From Plasmodium relictum (Eukaryota > Apicomplexa > Aconoidasida > Haemosporida > Plasmodiidae), in assembly GCF_900005765.1 (NCBI RefSeq), contig NC_041690.1, positions 2,418,001 to 2,482,000 of the forward strand: a stretch of DNA of 64,000 bases, given 5' to 3'. The notes beneath the pieces were generated by a model, which worked only from the letters and a program-made list of their open reading frames with translations, had not been told where the DNA came from and ran no database searches. Of this stretch, positions 1-11,800 are shown in pieces. Every line of letters begins with the position of its first letter. Position 1 is the first letter of the stretch. The position numbers and the translations under genes are program-made.

Positions 1-42
1 ATTAAAAATAAATATATTAAAAAAAAAAAAAAAAAATTGAAA

Positions 43-3000
43 ATGGTTGCAATATATGATAAAGATATCTACAAATCTGGAAATATTTTAAATAATTTAT
101 ATGGAAGCTGCGATACAAAAGCAAATGTGAGTTTAACAGATTTTAATTTTTATGAAACAGAAAAAAGGGAATTGAATTGCATTGAAATATCACCATGCAA
201 AAAATATATGAGTATATCTGATTCTTTTTGTAAAATATATATATATAAAATTTTAAAAAATGAGTTTTTATATATATTAAAAATTGATATTTATTGTTCT
301 AGTACAATAAAATCCATTATGTGGATTAGCAAAAAAAATAAAAAAGACTTATTTAAGGACAATGAATTTAATGATTATTTATTAGCTATTTCAACATTAT
401 GTGGAAATATAATTTTTTATGATTTAGAAAATAAAAGCATAGTTCATAATATTTTATCAAATGGAAGTATAAGTTGCTGTAAATTAAATAATAGCTTGCA
501 ATATTTTGGATTAAGCAATTTAAATGGATATTTTTACTTATATAATATTTATAGAAATGAAGAAAATACTATTTATAATTGTTTTGATAAATTTTATGAA
601 GATTATAATGAACAAAATAATCTAGATTCATATTCACAAAATAAAAAAATAAAATTATCCAACGATCTTTCTTCATATTTAAAAGATGACAGTAATGATA
701 TAAAAAAAAATTACTGTAACAAACTTCTAAATAATGATTTTGTGAATGGAAAAGAAAATGATAATTCAGTGAATGTTTTTAACATTTACATCAAAAATAA
801 ATTTAAATGCAAAGAAAAATTAGTTTGCATTTACTTCATGGACATATTGAAGAAAAGAAGTCTTTTATTAGAAAAATTGAATGATTTAAAAAAAAAAATA
901 GATAAAAAGAAAAGAAAAAGTATATGCAATACAAAGAGCGGAGAAGACGAAGATGAAAATGAAGAAAATAATTGTAATGGCAAAGAAAAATATATTAAGA
1001 AAAAAAATAAAGAAAAAAAGAAATTAAAAAAAAAAATCAATTCAATTGAAAAGTCATATGATAGTTATAATCATTATGTATTATTGGGAAGTGAAAATTC
1101 GAAAATATATAAATATAATTTGTCTAACAATAAATGTGTTGGTGAATTTATAAGTATGAATAAAAATTGTGTTATATGGGATATTATGTATATATATAAA
1201 ACAGACGAAGTTGTATGTGTTGATAATAATGGCTCTTTAATTATTTTTGATAACAAATCATATTCAATTAAGTATCATTTTAATAATCATAACTATAAAT
1301 CAATATCTTTAACTAAGCCATTAAACGAAGAGAATATATATTCAGCAGGAATAGACCGTTATATAATAAAATATTCGTTAACTAATTCAGAAGACAGAGA
1401 TAATATGAATAATTATCATTATAATAATAATGAAGATGAAGATGATTTCTTTGAAGAGCATGATTTAAAAAAATTGTTTTTTTTTGATAAGATAAAATTA
1501 TTTAGAAAATTAAATAGAAAATGGTATTTTATTAATAAACAATCAGCTCATATTTCTGATATAAAAAAAATTGTCTGTTTAAACTATAATTATCTTTTAA
1601 GTATAAGTGACGATTTAACTTTTTGTGTTTATGATGTAAGCAGAAGTCGAAAGAAATATTATTCTATTAGAAATATTGCTAATAATAAAAATGTAATTTT
1701 CTCTTCAAATTTAAAGAGTATTTTATGTGTTTATTCAAAGGAGATTAGCATATATTATAACAATCATTATATAACTAGAAACAAAAGAAGCGAAAAAATA
1801 AATTATAATGATATTTCTTATGTAAATCCATCTAATTACAAATATATAGCCAATATTACTTATGAGAAAAATGAATTAATAAATATATGCAATTTAAATA
1901 AAAGATCTAATAAAATAGCATGCTTAACTAACAGAAACTTTAGTTTATATCATTTTAATATAGATTCAATAAGTATTTTTAATTATGATATATCTAATAT
2001 CAATTTTTTTAAAGTTTATGATTTTACATTTTTAAATAATAATTTAATTATTATTTCTTTAATTCGCCAAAACAAAAAGAACAATAATGAAGAAGAAATA
2101 AAAAGTGAAAATAATAATTTGATTGAAAATTACAGCAAAGATAAAATAGATACATCAAATAAAATACTTAAGAAAAATGATGAACAATTATATATTATCT
2201 CTAACAATAATATAAATGAAAATTTAAATATGTATCAAAACAATTTTAGTTACCATATAGTAATATATAATATAAAAAAAAAAACAGTTAAAGAGGATAT
2301 AAAAGTTGCTAATATTTTATGCAATTTCAAGAAGCATAAAAAAGGATTAGTAATATGTTCAGATTATATGAAAAATATTTATTTATTTTTTAAAAATTCT
2401 AAAATGTTTTTAAAAAATAGAATAGTTCTCAATAATTTCAACTTGAACGAAGAAAATTCTTATCGTAGCTACCTATTTTATATTGTCATTGAGGATTTTC
2501 TTTTTATTTTTACATTAGAGAATTCTATATATATATATACCATTGACTTTGATTTAAATAAAATAAATTACCTTAAAAAAATATTTATTGAAAAGTATCA
2601 CTTTAATGAATTCAATGAAATTACCTTATTAAATTTAAAAACACACACAAAAATGCATAATATAGGAAAAATAGCAGAAAAAGAAAAAGTAACATTGAAA
2701 AAGAAAAACAAAATGGCGAATCAAAGTTACTTAAAATATAATTATTGTCTAATTTTAAAAAGTCATAACAAAGTAGAATTAGTTGGATTAAATATATTTG
2801 ATGATTCTATTGTTGAAATAAAAGTATCAAATGTGCATAATTTGTTATCTCTAAATAATAATACATTTGATCAATATTATATATCGTCTTTAACTTTTAA
2901 ATATAACTTTTTAAATTTAAAACAAATGTATTTTCAAGATACAAACATTTATTCTATGATTGAAAAAGAAATAAAAAAAAGAAGTATAAAAAGTGATAAA

Positions 3001-3246
3001 CAGGACTTAAACAATACAAGCAAAATAATTGAAGAAAAAAAAGATATTCATATAGTTCCAGATAAAAATATGTTTGATATATTTAATCTTTCCTTTAAAA
3101 AGTTGACTGAATTAAAAAAAAAAAATATAATTAATATTCATTTTGTATATACTAATGAGAATAATATAATTATATTAATTTGTATTCCTAAAAATATTGA
3201 TAATAACTTAATTAATGTAGCTGATACAAAAAAATATGCTTCTTAA
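43..3246 (+). CDS. UTP4: WD40-repeat protein, probable UTP4/cirhin-like SSU processome subunit
   Basis: Single-exon protein of 1067 residues. The open frame extends six bases upstream to a TTG; the first ATG, at 43, is taken as the start. An N-terminal block of WD40-like strands (about residues 1-180) is followed by an Asn/Lys/Glu-rich insert (about 185-340) and a second WD40 block (about 345-520). In the second block the order of motifs (a WDIMYIY strand, then AGIDRYIIKY, then a W..I..QSAHISDIKKI segment, then SISDDLTFCVYD) resembles UTP4/cirhin, where a 'sHtHDVR' segment follows a 'sGvD' strand. UTP4 belongs to the t-UTP group that loads on pre-rRNA in the nucleolus at the start of 18S processing. 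The family call is by motif order only. Other large WD40 proteins remain possible because the remaining repeats are very divergent. It is convergent with the next gene. Confidence 0.55.
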   Translation: MVAIYDKDIYKSGNILNNLYGSCDTKANVSLTDFNFYETEKRELNCIEISPCKKYMSISDSFCKIYIYKILKNEFLYILKIDIYCSSTIKSIMWISKKNKKDLFKDNEFNDYLLAISTLCGNIIFYDLENKSIVHNILSNGSISCCKLNNSLQYFGLSNLNGYFYLYNIYRNEENTIYNCFDKFYEDYNEQNNLDSYSQNKKIKLSNDLSSYLKDDSNDIKKNYCNKLLNNDFVNGKENDNSVNVFNIYIKNKFKCKEKLVCIYFMDILKKRSLLLEKLNDLKKKIDKKKRKSICNTKSGEDEDENEENNCNGKEKYIKKKNKEKKKLKKKINSIEKSYDSYNHYVLLGSENSKIYKYNLSNNKCVGEFISMNKNCVIWDIMYIYKTDEVVCVDNNGSLIIFDNKSYSIKYHFNNHNYKSISLTKPLNEENIYSAGIDRYIIKYSLTNSEDRDNMNNYHYNNNEDEDDFFEEHDLKKLFFFDKIKLFRKLNRKWYFINKQSAHISDIKKIVCLNYNYLLSISDDLTFCVYDVSRSRKKYYSIRNIANNKNVIFSSNLKSILCVYSKEISIYYNNHYITRNKRSEKINYNDISYVNPSNYKYIANITYEKNELINICNLNKRSNKIACLTNRNFSLYHFNIDSISIFNYDISNINFFKVYDFTFLNNNLIIISLIRQNKKNNNEEEIKSENNNLIENYSKDKIDTSNKILKKNDEQLYIISNNNINENLNMYQNNFSYHIVIYNIKKKTVKEDIKVANILCNFKKHKKGLVICSDYMKNIYLFFKNSKMFLKNRIVLNNFNLNEENSYRSYLFYIVIEDFLFIFTLENSIYIYTIDFDLNKINYLKKIFIEKYHFNEFNEITLLNLKTHTKMHNIGKIAEKEKVTLKKKNKMANQSYLKYNYCLILKSHNKVELVGLNIFDDSIVEIKVSNVHNLLSLNNNTFDQYYISSLTFKYNFLNLKQMYFQDTNIYSMIEKEIKKRSIKSDKQDLNNTSKIIEEKKDIHIVPDKNMFDIFNLSFKKLTELKKKNIINIHFVYTNENNIIILICIPKNIDNNLINVADTKKYAS

Positions 3247-3596
3247 TTTTTAATTTTTAATTTTTTTTTTTTTTTTTACCCTTTATATACATATATATTT
3301 ACTTAACTTTTAAATATATATAATTAGAAATTATTGTTAGAATTTTTTTTTTTCTTATTCTTTAAAAAAAAAAAAATTTATTTTTACAAAAAAAATTGAA
3401 TTAAATTAAAAAGTTTCTTTTCAACAAAAATAAAAATATGTATAACTTAGACAACGATATTTTAAATTTTATATTAATAAAAATTAGGAATTAAAAAAAA
3501 AAAAAAATTGGATTTATTTTAATAATTTAAAAAAATAATAAAATGGAAAAAAGGAAGATATTTTCATATTTTTTTTTTCTTTGCGTTATATTTTTT
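3247..3596. other. Convergent intergenic gap, nothing coding seen
   Basis: AT-only spacer with A and T tracts between the stop of the WD40 gene and the stop of the minus-strand gene. It presumably holds both 3' UTRs. No RNA gene or reading frame could be supported. Confidence 0.7.
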
Positions 3597-4670
3597 TTAA
3601 ACAATATGTTTATCTACTAATTTATATGCTTCATTTTCAATAATTCTATTTATCCTATCTTTTAATAAGTCTCTCAAATCTTGTTTATATTTTTCATTTT
3701 CTGTTTTTTTTAATGTTTGTAAAATATTATTAAGGCTTTTATTTTTTCTAACTTCTTTTTCTAAGTAATTAAAAATTTTTCTATTACTTTTTATAAGTTC
3801 ATGCATATAATATCTGTATGTATAAAATGATATAATATAGCAATCACTAAATAAATAATTTAAACTATTATCATTTTTATCAACACTAGGAAAATCTTTT
3901 ATTTTGTTTTTTATGTATTTATATGCTTCTTCTCTATTTGTTAAATTATAATTACATTTATTACTAAAATATTTTCTTGCTTCTTTGGGACAAAAAAAAA
4001 TTATTTTACACTTAAAAATAGATTGCATAAAATAAACAATAATAGACAATATTTTTTCTTTTATTCTATTTTTTTCGTATTTTTCATTTACTTTTTCTAT
4101 ACCTATAATCCATTCTTCTTTTTTTTTTAAAGAGTTATTTTTTAAAGTATCAAATTCATTTACATTAATGTGTTCATTTTTATTTATATTTTCACTTAAT
4201 CTTTCACTGTTAATTATTTCTACATTATTGTTTTTATTATTTTGAAATCCTTGTTCATTTAAAGCACTTTCTTCGGTATTTGAATATAATTTGATAAAAT
4301 TTAAAATTGTCAAAATTTCTCTAATATTAAAGCTTAAAGGACTTTCTTCTTTATCATAATTATATCTTAAGTTTACATTTTCGGTATAATTTCTTTGTTT
4401 TTTTGTGTTAATAGAATTTTCATTATAAGAAAAAATGTCCTTTTTTATGTTAATTAATCCTATTTTTTTAATAATTTTGTTTTTTAATAAACAATAACAC
4501 AAATTATTATTACTTATTACTAAACTTAATATGTTAACATCTTTCCCTTTTGTCTTTATATCATTTAAACAGTTTTCTATATTTTTATAATTATTTATAA
4601 ATCGTAAGTCATTATGTAACCATTTTTTTAATATTATAAAATTTATTAATTTCTTTTTTATTATGTTCAT
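3597..4670 (-). CDS. Unrecognised protein with RNase H-fold, resolvase-like layout
   Basis: 357 residues with an ATG start and a basic N-terminus that would suit an organelle-targeting leader. I do not recognise it with certainty. The visible layout fits the RNase H-fold resolvases (MOC1/Cce1/Ydc2-like). A three-strand opening, ILSLVISNNNLCYCLL, is followed by KKIGLINI at residues 47-75. A strand IIGIEK carries Glu192, and a helix lies at 203-219. A strand KIIFFCPKEARKYF lies at 222-235, and a final helix begins SDCYIISFYTY with Asp276. The insert between 80 and 185 is Asn-rich and parasite-like. The first acidic residue expected in strand one (LSxDxS) is Val51 here, so either catalysis differs or the protein binds DNA without cutting. 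Localisation and substrate are unknown. The resolvase idea is my inference. Confidence 0.75.
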   Translation of the reverse strand: MNIIKKKLINFIILKKWLHNDLRFINNYKNIENCLNDIKTKGKDVNILSLVISNNNLCYCLLKNKIIKKIGLINIKKDIFSYNENSINTKKQRNYTENVNLRYNYDKEESPLSFNIREILTILNFIKLYSNTEESALNEQGFQNNKNNNVEIINSERLSENINKNEHINVNEFDTLKNNSLKKKEEWIIGIEKVNEKYEKNRIKEKILSIIVYFMQSIFKCKIIFFCPKEARKYFSNKCNYNLTNREEAYKYIKNKIKDFPSVDKNDNSLNYLFSDCYIISFYTYRYYMHELIKSNRKIFNYLEKEVRKNKSLNNILQTLKKTENEKYKQDLRDLLKDRINRIIENEAYKLVDKHIV

Positions 4671-5464
4671 AAAAATAAATATAAATATTTATTTTATTTA
4701 GCAGAGTGATATATAAAGAATATTAATAATTTTTTAAAAGATGAACTATACGTTTTTTTTTTTTTAAAGTTTTTGCTCTTATAATTTTATTTTCTTGTTA
4801 TTATAATAATTGCATCATTTTTCTATAAAGTTTTTTTTTTATAATTATTACCATTTTTAGTAAAATTATATTTTTTTTTTTTTTTTTTTTAAATTTCTAT
4901 AATGAAATATTTCATTTTACATTTTTTTTTATGAACATAAGAATCTATGTATTATTCATAATATATTTTTACAAAAATAAGGTGTATAAATATATACATA
5001 TATATTTATAATAAATAAAGTGAATTAACAAATAGAAGAGATATTATTTAAAAATATAATATCCAATAATTTTTACATTTTTTATGTTTAAATATATAAC
5101 TGTATTTACATAAAACATTTGTTTTCTCATTAATTTAGAGTAAACACAAAGATTTAAGCATAAACTCAACAAATTTGATTATTTTGTTATTTTTTTTCTT
5201 TTAATAAATTTCTTGTTTAATAAAAAAATTATATTTCATATAAATGAATTAACAGGAAATATAAATAAAAAAAAAAAAAAAATTGAACATATAAAATTAT
5301 TTTTTTTTCCCTTAATGGAGAAAAATGAATATGATATTTTGTATTTATATTTAAATTATATATTTTATTTATTTTTTTTTTTTTTATCTTTCAATATATT
5401 CCACATTATTCTTTTTTCTTTTTATCATATGAATATATATATATATATATAAATGTTTTTATCT
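4671..5464. other. Intergenic gap with a 16-bp palindrome
   Basis: Tandem minus-strand spacer, so it contains the promoter of the 357-residue gene and the 3' UTR of the AMMECR1 gene. A perfect 16-bp palindrome, AATGAAATATTTCATT, lies at 4901-4916 next to a long T tract. A plus-strand open frame at 5213-5452 starts at TTG, is Phe/Tyr-rich and is judged chance. Confidence 0.6.
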
Positions 5465-6154
5465 CTATGAAAACTTAAGTTTTTCATAATCTGAATAAGT
5501 TAGACTACAGCTTATTCCTTCATATCTTTCTACTTGAATTTTCTTTAAAAGTTCATCGTTTATCTCTCCTTTGTAGTTGGCTTTTCTTATTAATTTTTTG
5601 ATAGTTGTTTTATGATCATAGTTGTGTTCTACTGGTATATCAGGAAGGAAAGTAGAAGAGTATTTTTTTCTATTTATTGTAAAATTGATTTTTATACCAT
5701 GTTTACCGATCGTCCAATCATAAACATGATTACATTCTTCAAAATTAAATAAATAATTTATAACTATTATTAAATAAGGTAAATCTTTTAATGTTATTGG
5801 ATAGAATCTTGTATCATTAAGAGCGCTTTGTAATGTGTAATAATATAATTCTAATATATCAATTTTATTTAAGCATCCAATACATCCTTTTAATTCATAT
5901 GAACCACAATTATATGAGCCTAGATCTTTTATATCATTTAATTTCATCCATTTTACAAAAAAAGGTATTTTTATTCCTTTTTTATGTAGCATTTGCAAAG
6001 TAGGAGGTATGTAATCAAATTTCTCATTTTTTAATTCATGCTTTAAGATATCAAAACACCAAGAACAAATTACATCCTTTTTTTCTATTAATTCAGATAC
6101 AATATCCTCATCATTTAATTCCACATGATCTTTAACATAATTTGGCGAATTCAT
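5465..6154 (-). CDS. AMMECR1: AMMECR1 domain protein
   Basis: 229 residues, one exon, ATG start. The AMMECR1 domain fills most of the protein. Signature segments are visible in order: IPFFVKWMK, the ELKGCIGCL core (the family's RGCIGT-like motif, with Lys for Arg and Cys for Thr), YTLQSALNDTRFYPIT, LIIVINYLFNFEEC, WTIGKHGIKINF, STFLPDIPVEHNYDH and RYEGISCSLTYSDYEKLK at the end. AMMECR1 is widely conserved from archaea to humans and its molecular role is unsettled; it has been proposed to be enzymatic because of the invariant core motif. Eukaryotic members usually carry an N-terminal extension. Here it is short and includes a CSWCFDIL segment that matches the Cys-containing start of the eukaryotic domain. 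Nothing suggests it is broken. Confidence 0.93.
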   Translation of the reverse strand: MNSPNYVKDHVELNDEDIVSELIEKKDVICSWCFDILKHELKNEKFDYIPPTLQMLHKKGIKIPFFVKWMKLNDIKDLGSYNCGSYELKGCIGCLNKIDILELYYYTLQSALNDTRFYPITLKDLPYLIIVINYLFNFEECNHVYDWTIGKHGIKINFTINRKKYSSTFLPDIPVEHNYDHKTTIKKLIRKANYKGEINDELLKKIQVERYEGISCSLTYSDYEKLKFS

Positions 6155-7355
6155 CTTTTCAATAAAATATTGTAAAAAAAAGAAAAATATATTTCTGTAT
6201 GTCTACTAATATTCTTATATTGTATTTATATAAATATTTTAATTTAAAAAATTTTTTCTTATATTTCAATAATATGATTATTTTATATAAAACGCTTTCA
6301 AGACATTCCAATAAAAAATATATGTGCAAAATTTTTTTTCTTTATTATTCTTTTTATTTCACTTTTTTTATCATGCATACTCTTGTTAATTCGATTACTA
6401 TAATTTACATAAACGATGAATCATTTTATAAATTAATTCATGTCATAATCGAAAAATTACGCAAATTTTCTTTTATAAATGAGTAAAAAATATATAGATA
6501 TGAAAGAGAAAAAAAATTTAATTTTTTATTTTATTTTATTTTTTTCGATATATTAAGAATCAGTAAAAAAAAATTATAAAAACAAAAAAAAAAATTTACT
6601 TAAATTAACAAAATAAGAAAATTACTTTTCATTTATATTAAGAAAAGTTTACAAAAATAATAAGTGATAAAAGTCACACATTTTAGAAACATCAAAAATA
6701 GTAGAAACTATTTTTATTGAATTCATTTTTTTTTTATTTAAAATATATATTTAGATTAATTCCTGTTAAAAATTTAATATTAAAAAAAAAAAAATATAAA
6801 TTATATATATAAATGTAAATATAAATTTTTAGTATCATTTATTTAATAAATATCTTATTTCTTTATATATATATATATATATATTATATATATTTTCTTT
6901 TTAAAGGAAAAATGAAATATTAACATAAAAATTATTTATATTCTATTAATGTTTTTATAATATAAAATGATAAGAAAAAATTAAAAAAAAAAAAAGTTAA
7001 ATTATTATTAAAGGAAACATTTATAAATAAAAGGGGTATCAAAAATAGCACAATTAAGATAAAGTTCTAAGTAATTAACGTAATTTGTATAAATACTATA
7101 CACAAACTATCTTATGAATTTATAAAAAATAAAGGAAGGATACATGTAAAACATATATAAATAATAAAGATATATATATATTTTTTTTTTGTGAAAAACA
7201 TATATATTTACTTACAAAGGGATAAAAAAAAATTTTAAATAGAATATAATAGTTGTATGGTATATATAAAGAGTAAATTTTGGGATTACTATTCATAAAA
7301 ATAAGAATAGTTTTATTTTTTTGATACATACATATATTTATTTAAAAAAAAAAAA
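6155..7355. promoter_or_regulatory. Divergent promoter region between AMMECR1 and p24 genes
   Basis: 1.2 kb shared upstream region holding A/T tracts and several TA runs, for example near 6865-6885. A 95-codon ATG-started plus-strand open frame at 6199-6486 has a less T-biased second half than random spacer. It is listed as a weak possibility in the findings. A minus-strand frame at 7120-7329 looks like chance. Confidence 0.5.
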
Positions 7356-8000
7356 ATGAATAAAAAAAATAAGTATATTTTATTTTTAGTATTGTTATTT
7401 CTTCAAATTGTGTTGATCGATAGTGTAGAAATATATATTACATTGAATTCTAAAAAATTAAAATGTATAAAAGAAAGAATTAGTAAAGATACATTAGTTG
7501 TAGGAAAGATCAGAACAGACAACGAAAAATCCTTAGTTTCACTTTTTATATATGATATTGACATAAGTGAAAGAAATTTTAATTATCAATCTAAGTTACC
7601 GATTTTTGAATCCCAAAATGAACATGAAATAAAAACAGCATTCACAACTTTTTTTTCTACTTCTTATTCTTTTTGTGTATATAATTCATCAGATAAAAGT
7701 ACAAATGTTTATTTTGAAGTTAAATATGGAACCGAGGCAAGAGATTATACGAGAATAGCGAAAACGGAGCATTTGAATGAGGCTTCATTATTTTTAAAAC
7801 AAATAATTGATGAAATGAATAACTTTCACATAAATCTTAAAAGAATCAAAGAGATGGAAGAAAAAGAAAAGTTAGCAAGTGATAAGTTAAATGACACTTT
7901 AATGTGGTTTTCAATTATCAACATAATTATAATTATAATTGCGGCAATTATACAAGATTTCTATTTTAAAAAATTTTTTACTTCAAAAAAAATTATTTAA
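7356..8000 (+). CDS. p24/EMP24/TMED-family cargo receptor
   Basis: 214 residues with the full p24 layout. A cleavable signal peptide (about 1-23, ending near IDSVEI) precedes a GOLD domain (about 25-120), with the two expected cysteines in LKCIKERI and SFCVYN. A coiled-coil stretch follows (about 140-180, NEASLFLKQIIDEMNNFH onward). One membrane span, WFSIINIIIIIIAAIIQ, leads to a short cytosolic tail with an FF motif and a C-terminal KKII. KKII is a perfect KKXX dilysine retrieval signal for COPI. p24 proteins cycle between ER and Golgi and help package secretory cargo into COPII/COPI vesicles. The tail suggests a TMED10/delta- or gamma-like member, but the subfamily cannot be fixed by eye. 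Length is normal for the family. Confidence 0.92.
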   Translation: MNKKNKYILFLVLLFLQIVLIDSVEIYITLNSKKLKCIKERISKDTLVVGKIRTDNEKSLVSLFIYDIDISERNFNYQSKLPIFESQNEHEIKTAFTTFFSTSYSFCVYNSSDKSTNVYFEVKYGTEARDYTRIAKTEHLNEASLFLKQIIDEMNNFHINLKRIKEMEEKEKLASDKLNDTLMWFSIINIIIIIIAAIIQDFYFKKFFTSKKII

Positions 8001-8836
8001 ATAATGTTTTTAAAAAATTATTTTTCATTTTCCTTTTTTTTATAAACACAATATTTGTATTTTTTCTTTGTGTTATAGAAATACTCAAACATATATTTGA
8101 ATATTCTGAAATTTCTTATTCTTTTTTTTTTTTTTTTTTTTTTTGACTCAAAAATTTTAAATTGTATTAACAAATTAAAATTAAAACAATAATATATTTT
8201 TTTAAATTGATTTAGTTATTTGTTATAAATGAGAATTTTTTATGTTAAAATTATTTATTATATATTAATATGATGTGACATTATACAATATATATATATA
8301 TATATATATATTGTTATAATCATAATATTATCTATAAAATATTAATAATATATATATTTTTCTGATTTACACAAATCTTTAAGTTATAGTAGCAAAATCT
8401 AAATATATATAGAATATAAAATATTTAAAATTTTAAATTGTAGTATACATAGAAAATGAAAATGTGTCTATACTCATATTTCTATATATTTATATATATA
8501 TATATTTGCATGTATTGTATTTATTTTATTATTATTTTTTTTTTATTTTAATATTTTATCAAATGAATTTTTTTATTTTTTGAATAATTTATTTTTAAAT
8601 GATTAATAACTATTGTTTTGTTTACATAATTTTTTCTTTTTTTTTTATCATTCAATTACTTTTAGAAAAAGTGAACTTAAAAAAAAAACTTAAAATAATA
8701 ACAAATGTCTTAAATTATAACAAAAAAATAAATAAATATATACAGATAAAATATGATAGCAAATTAGTAATAAAAGAAAAAAAAAAATTTTTAAATCTAA
8801 AATTATTAAGAATATTTACATAAATATATATAAAAA
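8001..8836. other. Convergent intergenic gap
   Basis: Spacer between the stops of the p24 and E1 genes. It contains a T tract at about 8122-8144, a TA run at about 8288-8312, and a 74-codon ATG frame at 8599-8823 with a hydrophobic start. That frame has no recognisable domain and lies in probable 3' UTR. Confidence 0.55.
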
Positions 8837-11800
8837 TTAATTATGATCATGTATATTTATTTGTATCTCTGGTAAAACTATTTCTTCATCACTTACTTTA
8901 TCAGTTGCAAAAATATTTAATATAAATGTTTTTATTTCTTTTTTTTCATTTTTTTCTTCATCTTTAAACAAATCTAATAAAATATCATATAAATACTCTC
9001 TTTTATGCTTTAAATAATTTATTTGAAATTTTGAATAAATAATTTTATCTTTAACACCTATAGTTTGGATATTAACATTAAATAATAATTCTATATAATT
9101 TACTAATTCATATAAAGTTATATCATTTTCATTCATATTATTATTAATATTAGACAAAAATAGAACGTCTCTTTTAACTTCCCTTATAATTTTTTTTATG
9201 ATATCTATGTTTTCTTTAATATTTTCGAAATATTTTTTTGTATCTAAATAATTTATTTCTTTATTATTATGTTCTTCTATTGAAATAATAAGTTTTTTAA
9301 TATTACACATGTTTGTTCTCACGTTATACAAAAATTTTATATTATCTTCTGAATTTATAATAAATTTATATAATTTTTTATTTAATATATGTGCTATAAT
9401 GTTATCTATATCTCCTATTATCACATCAATATAATTATTATTAATTATATTTAAATTAGTATTTTTAATGTTTATTTTTGTTTTCTCTTCTATTTTCTTT
9501 TTTTCATTTTCATTTATTGTTTTATTATTGAATAGTTTTAATAAATTATAAACTTCTTCACTAAGAAAATTTAAATATTTTTTTATATTTTCTATTTTAT
9601 GTTTTGATAAAATACATGCTCTATTGTTAAATACATAAGAAGGAAATGCACAAGAACCTATATTGCAATAGGTGTTATTTGCATTATTATTTTTTTTAAA
9701 TATATCAATATAAATATAATCCCAAAGTGAAAATTTTATGTTTTTTAATAATGTTATTAATACATTTTCATAAGAGAAAGGATATATATTATTCAATTCC
9801 GATTTAGTTAAAAAATTATCTTCTAGGTTAATGTATTGATTATAAAGAAATTTAGATACATTTTTTAATTTACCATAATCATTATTAAAAAAGTAAAATA
9901 TAATTTTATTATTTTTTCTTGCAATTATCTTATTTTTATAAATGCAAATATTGAAGTCTTTATATTTTTCATTATCAAAATTGTCGTAATTTGAGAAGAG
10001 TTCACTGAAAGAATACATTTTTTTTTTAATATTATCATCAAGTATCTTTTTTTCATTTATCTCTTTGTCTAATTTTAGGAAATAAGCTAACTTATAAAGT
10101 TCAAAAATAGCTAAAGAAGAAATCATTGAAACAACTGTTATTATAGAGGGTATGATATTATTAGATATTCTAAAAAAGTCTAATATATTTAATTTAGAAA
10201 AGTTATAATTTTCATTTCTTATATTAGAAATACTAAAAATTAAATTAATGTCATCCTTATTATCTTGCAAATTGTAAATAAGAGGAGTAAAAAATTGAAA
10301 TTCCTTATTTTTATCTTCATTTATCTTTTTTTTTTCTTGAATATACTTTAAAGATAAAATGAATAATGGATTATTAAATAAATCATAAAATTCCTTTTTA
10401 ATAATAGAATAAAAATTTAAATCAGTATTTTTCTTAATAACTGATAAAAAATAAAATAATTTTTTTAAATCTATATATATGTTATTTTTTTGAACTAAAT
10501 TTGTTACAGCTTCTTCAAAAGATAATTTGTTAGAAATATCATATTTATAGTAAAAAATATTTTTTATCATTTGTTTCTTAATTTTTATTAAATTTTTAAA
10601 AACTTTTCTAAAGATAATAAAAGCATATTTGTAAAATAATAAATGATTCTTATTTTTTTTATTAAAATATATTGGTTGAGGAGATTTTTCCAAACTTTCA
10701 AAATACTTTAAAATTTCTTCTTCATTACTATTTAATAAATTATTAATATTATTTACAAAAATATTGTTCCATAGTATATCAATATTTTTTTTCAAATTTA
10801 AATTAAAAAATATTTTTGTTAATTTAAAGAAATGTACTAAATTACTTATATTATCATATTTGCAATAATCCCCAATAAAATATAACGGATCATTTAAAAA
10901 ACGATTAATTTTTAAAACATTATCATAAAAGTAATTATTATACACACTTTTACTGAATTCAATAATATGTTTATGATTCTTTGGAAAGGATGTTATAGTA
11001 CAAGAATTATTTTTTTCTTCATCTACTTCTTCATAACTTGTATTACTCGAATAAGTTTCACTTGAAAAAGGATAAACAATTTGACTACTTCCTTTTAATC
11101 CTTCTATACCTGCTTCAATTAATGGTAAAGAATTGATCAAACAAAATTGATCGCAAATATTTCTACTCTTTAAATTATCTAAACTTAATATGCATATAAT
11201 TGGATTATTTTTTTTCTTTATTTCTAAATTGTTAATTATGTATTTATCGCATAATATGTTTTCTCTCAAGAGGTTTTTACTTTCCTTATATTTTTCGTTT
11301 TCTTTTTTTTGATAATAAAATGGCTGTAATAACAATTTTCTATCTTCTAATATAGAATTATCTACCCTCATTTTTAAATAGAATGCATTTATATCTTCGT
11401 TTATTTTTTTAATATTATTTGAAGCTACTTGGCACTTTAATTTTCCTATATCTTCTGTTGTAAATAGAAACTGTCTTGATAAATTGGATTCTTCAATTAT
11501 ATCATAATCAACTATTTGAACCATTCCACCTCTTTCATATATTTCTCTATCTTTATATTTTCCTAAATTATCATCACTTTTTCTTTCTTTTTCTTTTTCT
11601 TCTTGTCCCTCTTTCCGTTCTTCATTTATTTTTTCTTTTTTTATTTTATATCTTTTTTTTTGAGGGCTAGAAGAAACACCTATAATAGCCAAAAGTTTCA
11701 AAAATTCGCATCCTAAAGCACCTGATCCTACCAACAAAATATTTAAATCATTTAAAAATTTCTGAAAATTTTTACCAAAAAAATTTAATTGGTGCATATA

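Noticed and set aside
5213-5452. 79-codon plus-strand frame
   Set aside because: Starts at TTG, is composed of Phe/Ile/Tyr/Lys from A/T tracts, and lies in the UTR/promoter spacer.
7120-7329. 69-codon minus-strand ATG frame upstream of p24
   Set aside because: Tyr/Ile/Phe-rich with no domain; sits across the probable p24 5' UTR.
8599-8823. 74-codon plus-strand ATG frame with hydrophobic start
   Set aside because: Lies in the convergent 3' UTR region, no recognisable domain, Lys/Ile/Asn/Leu composition expected by chance.
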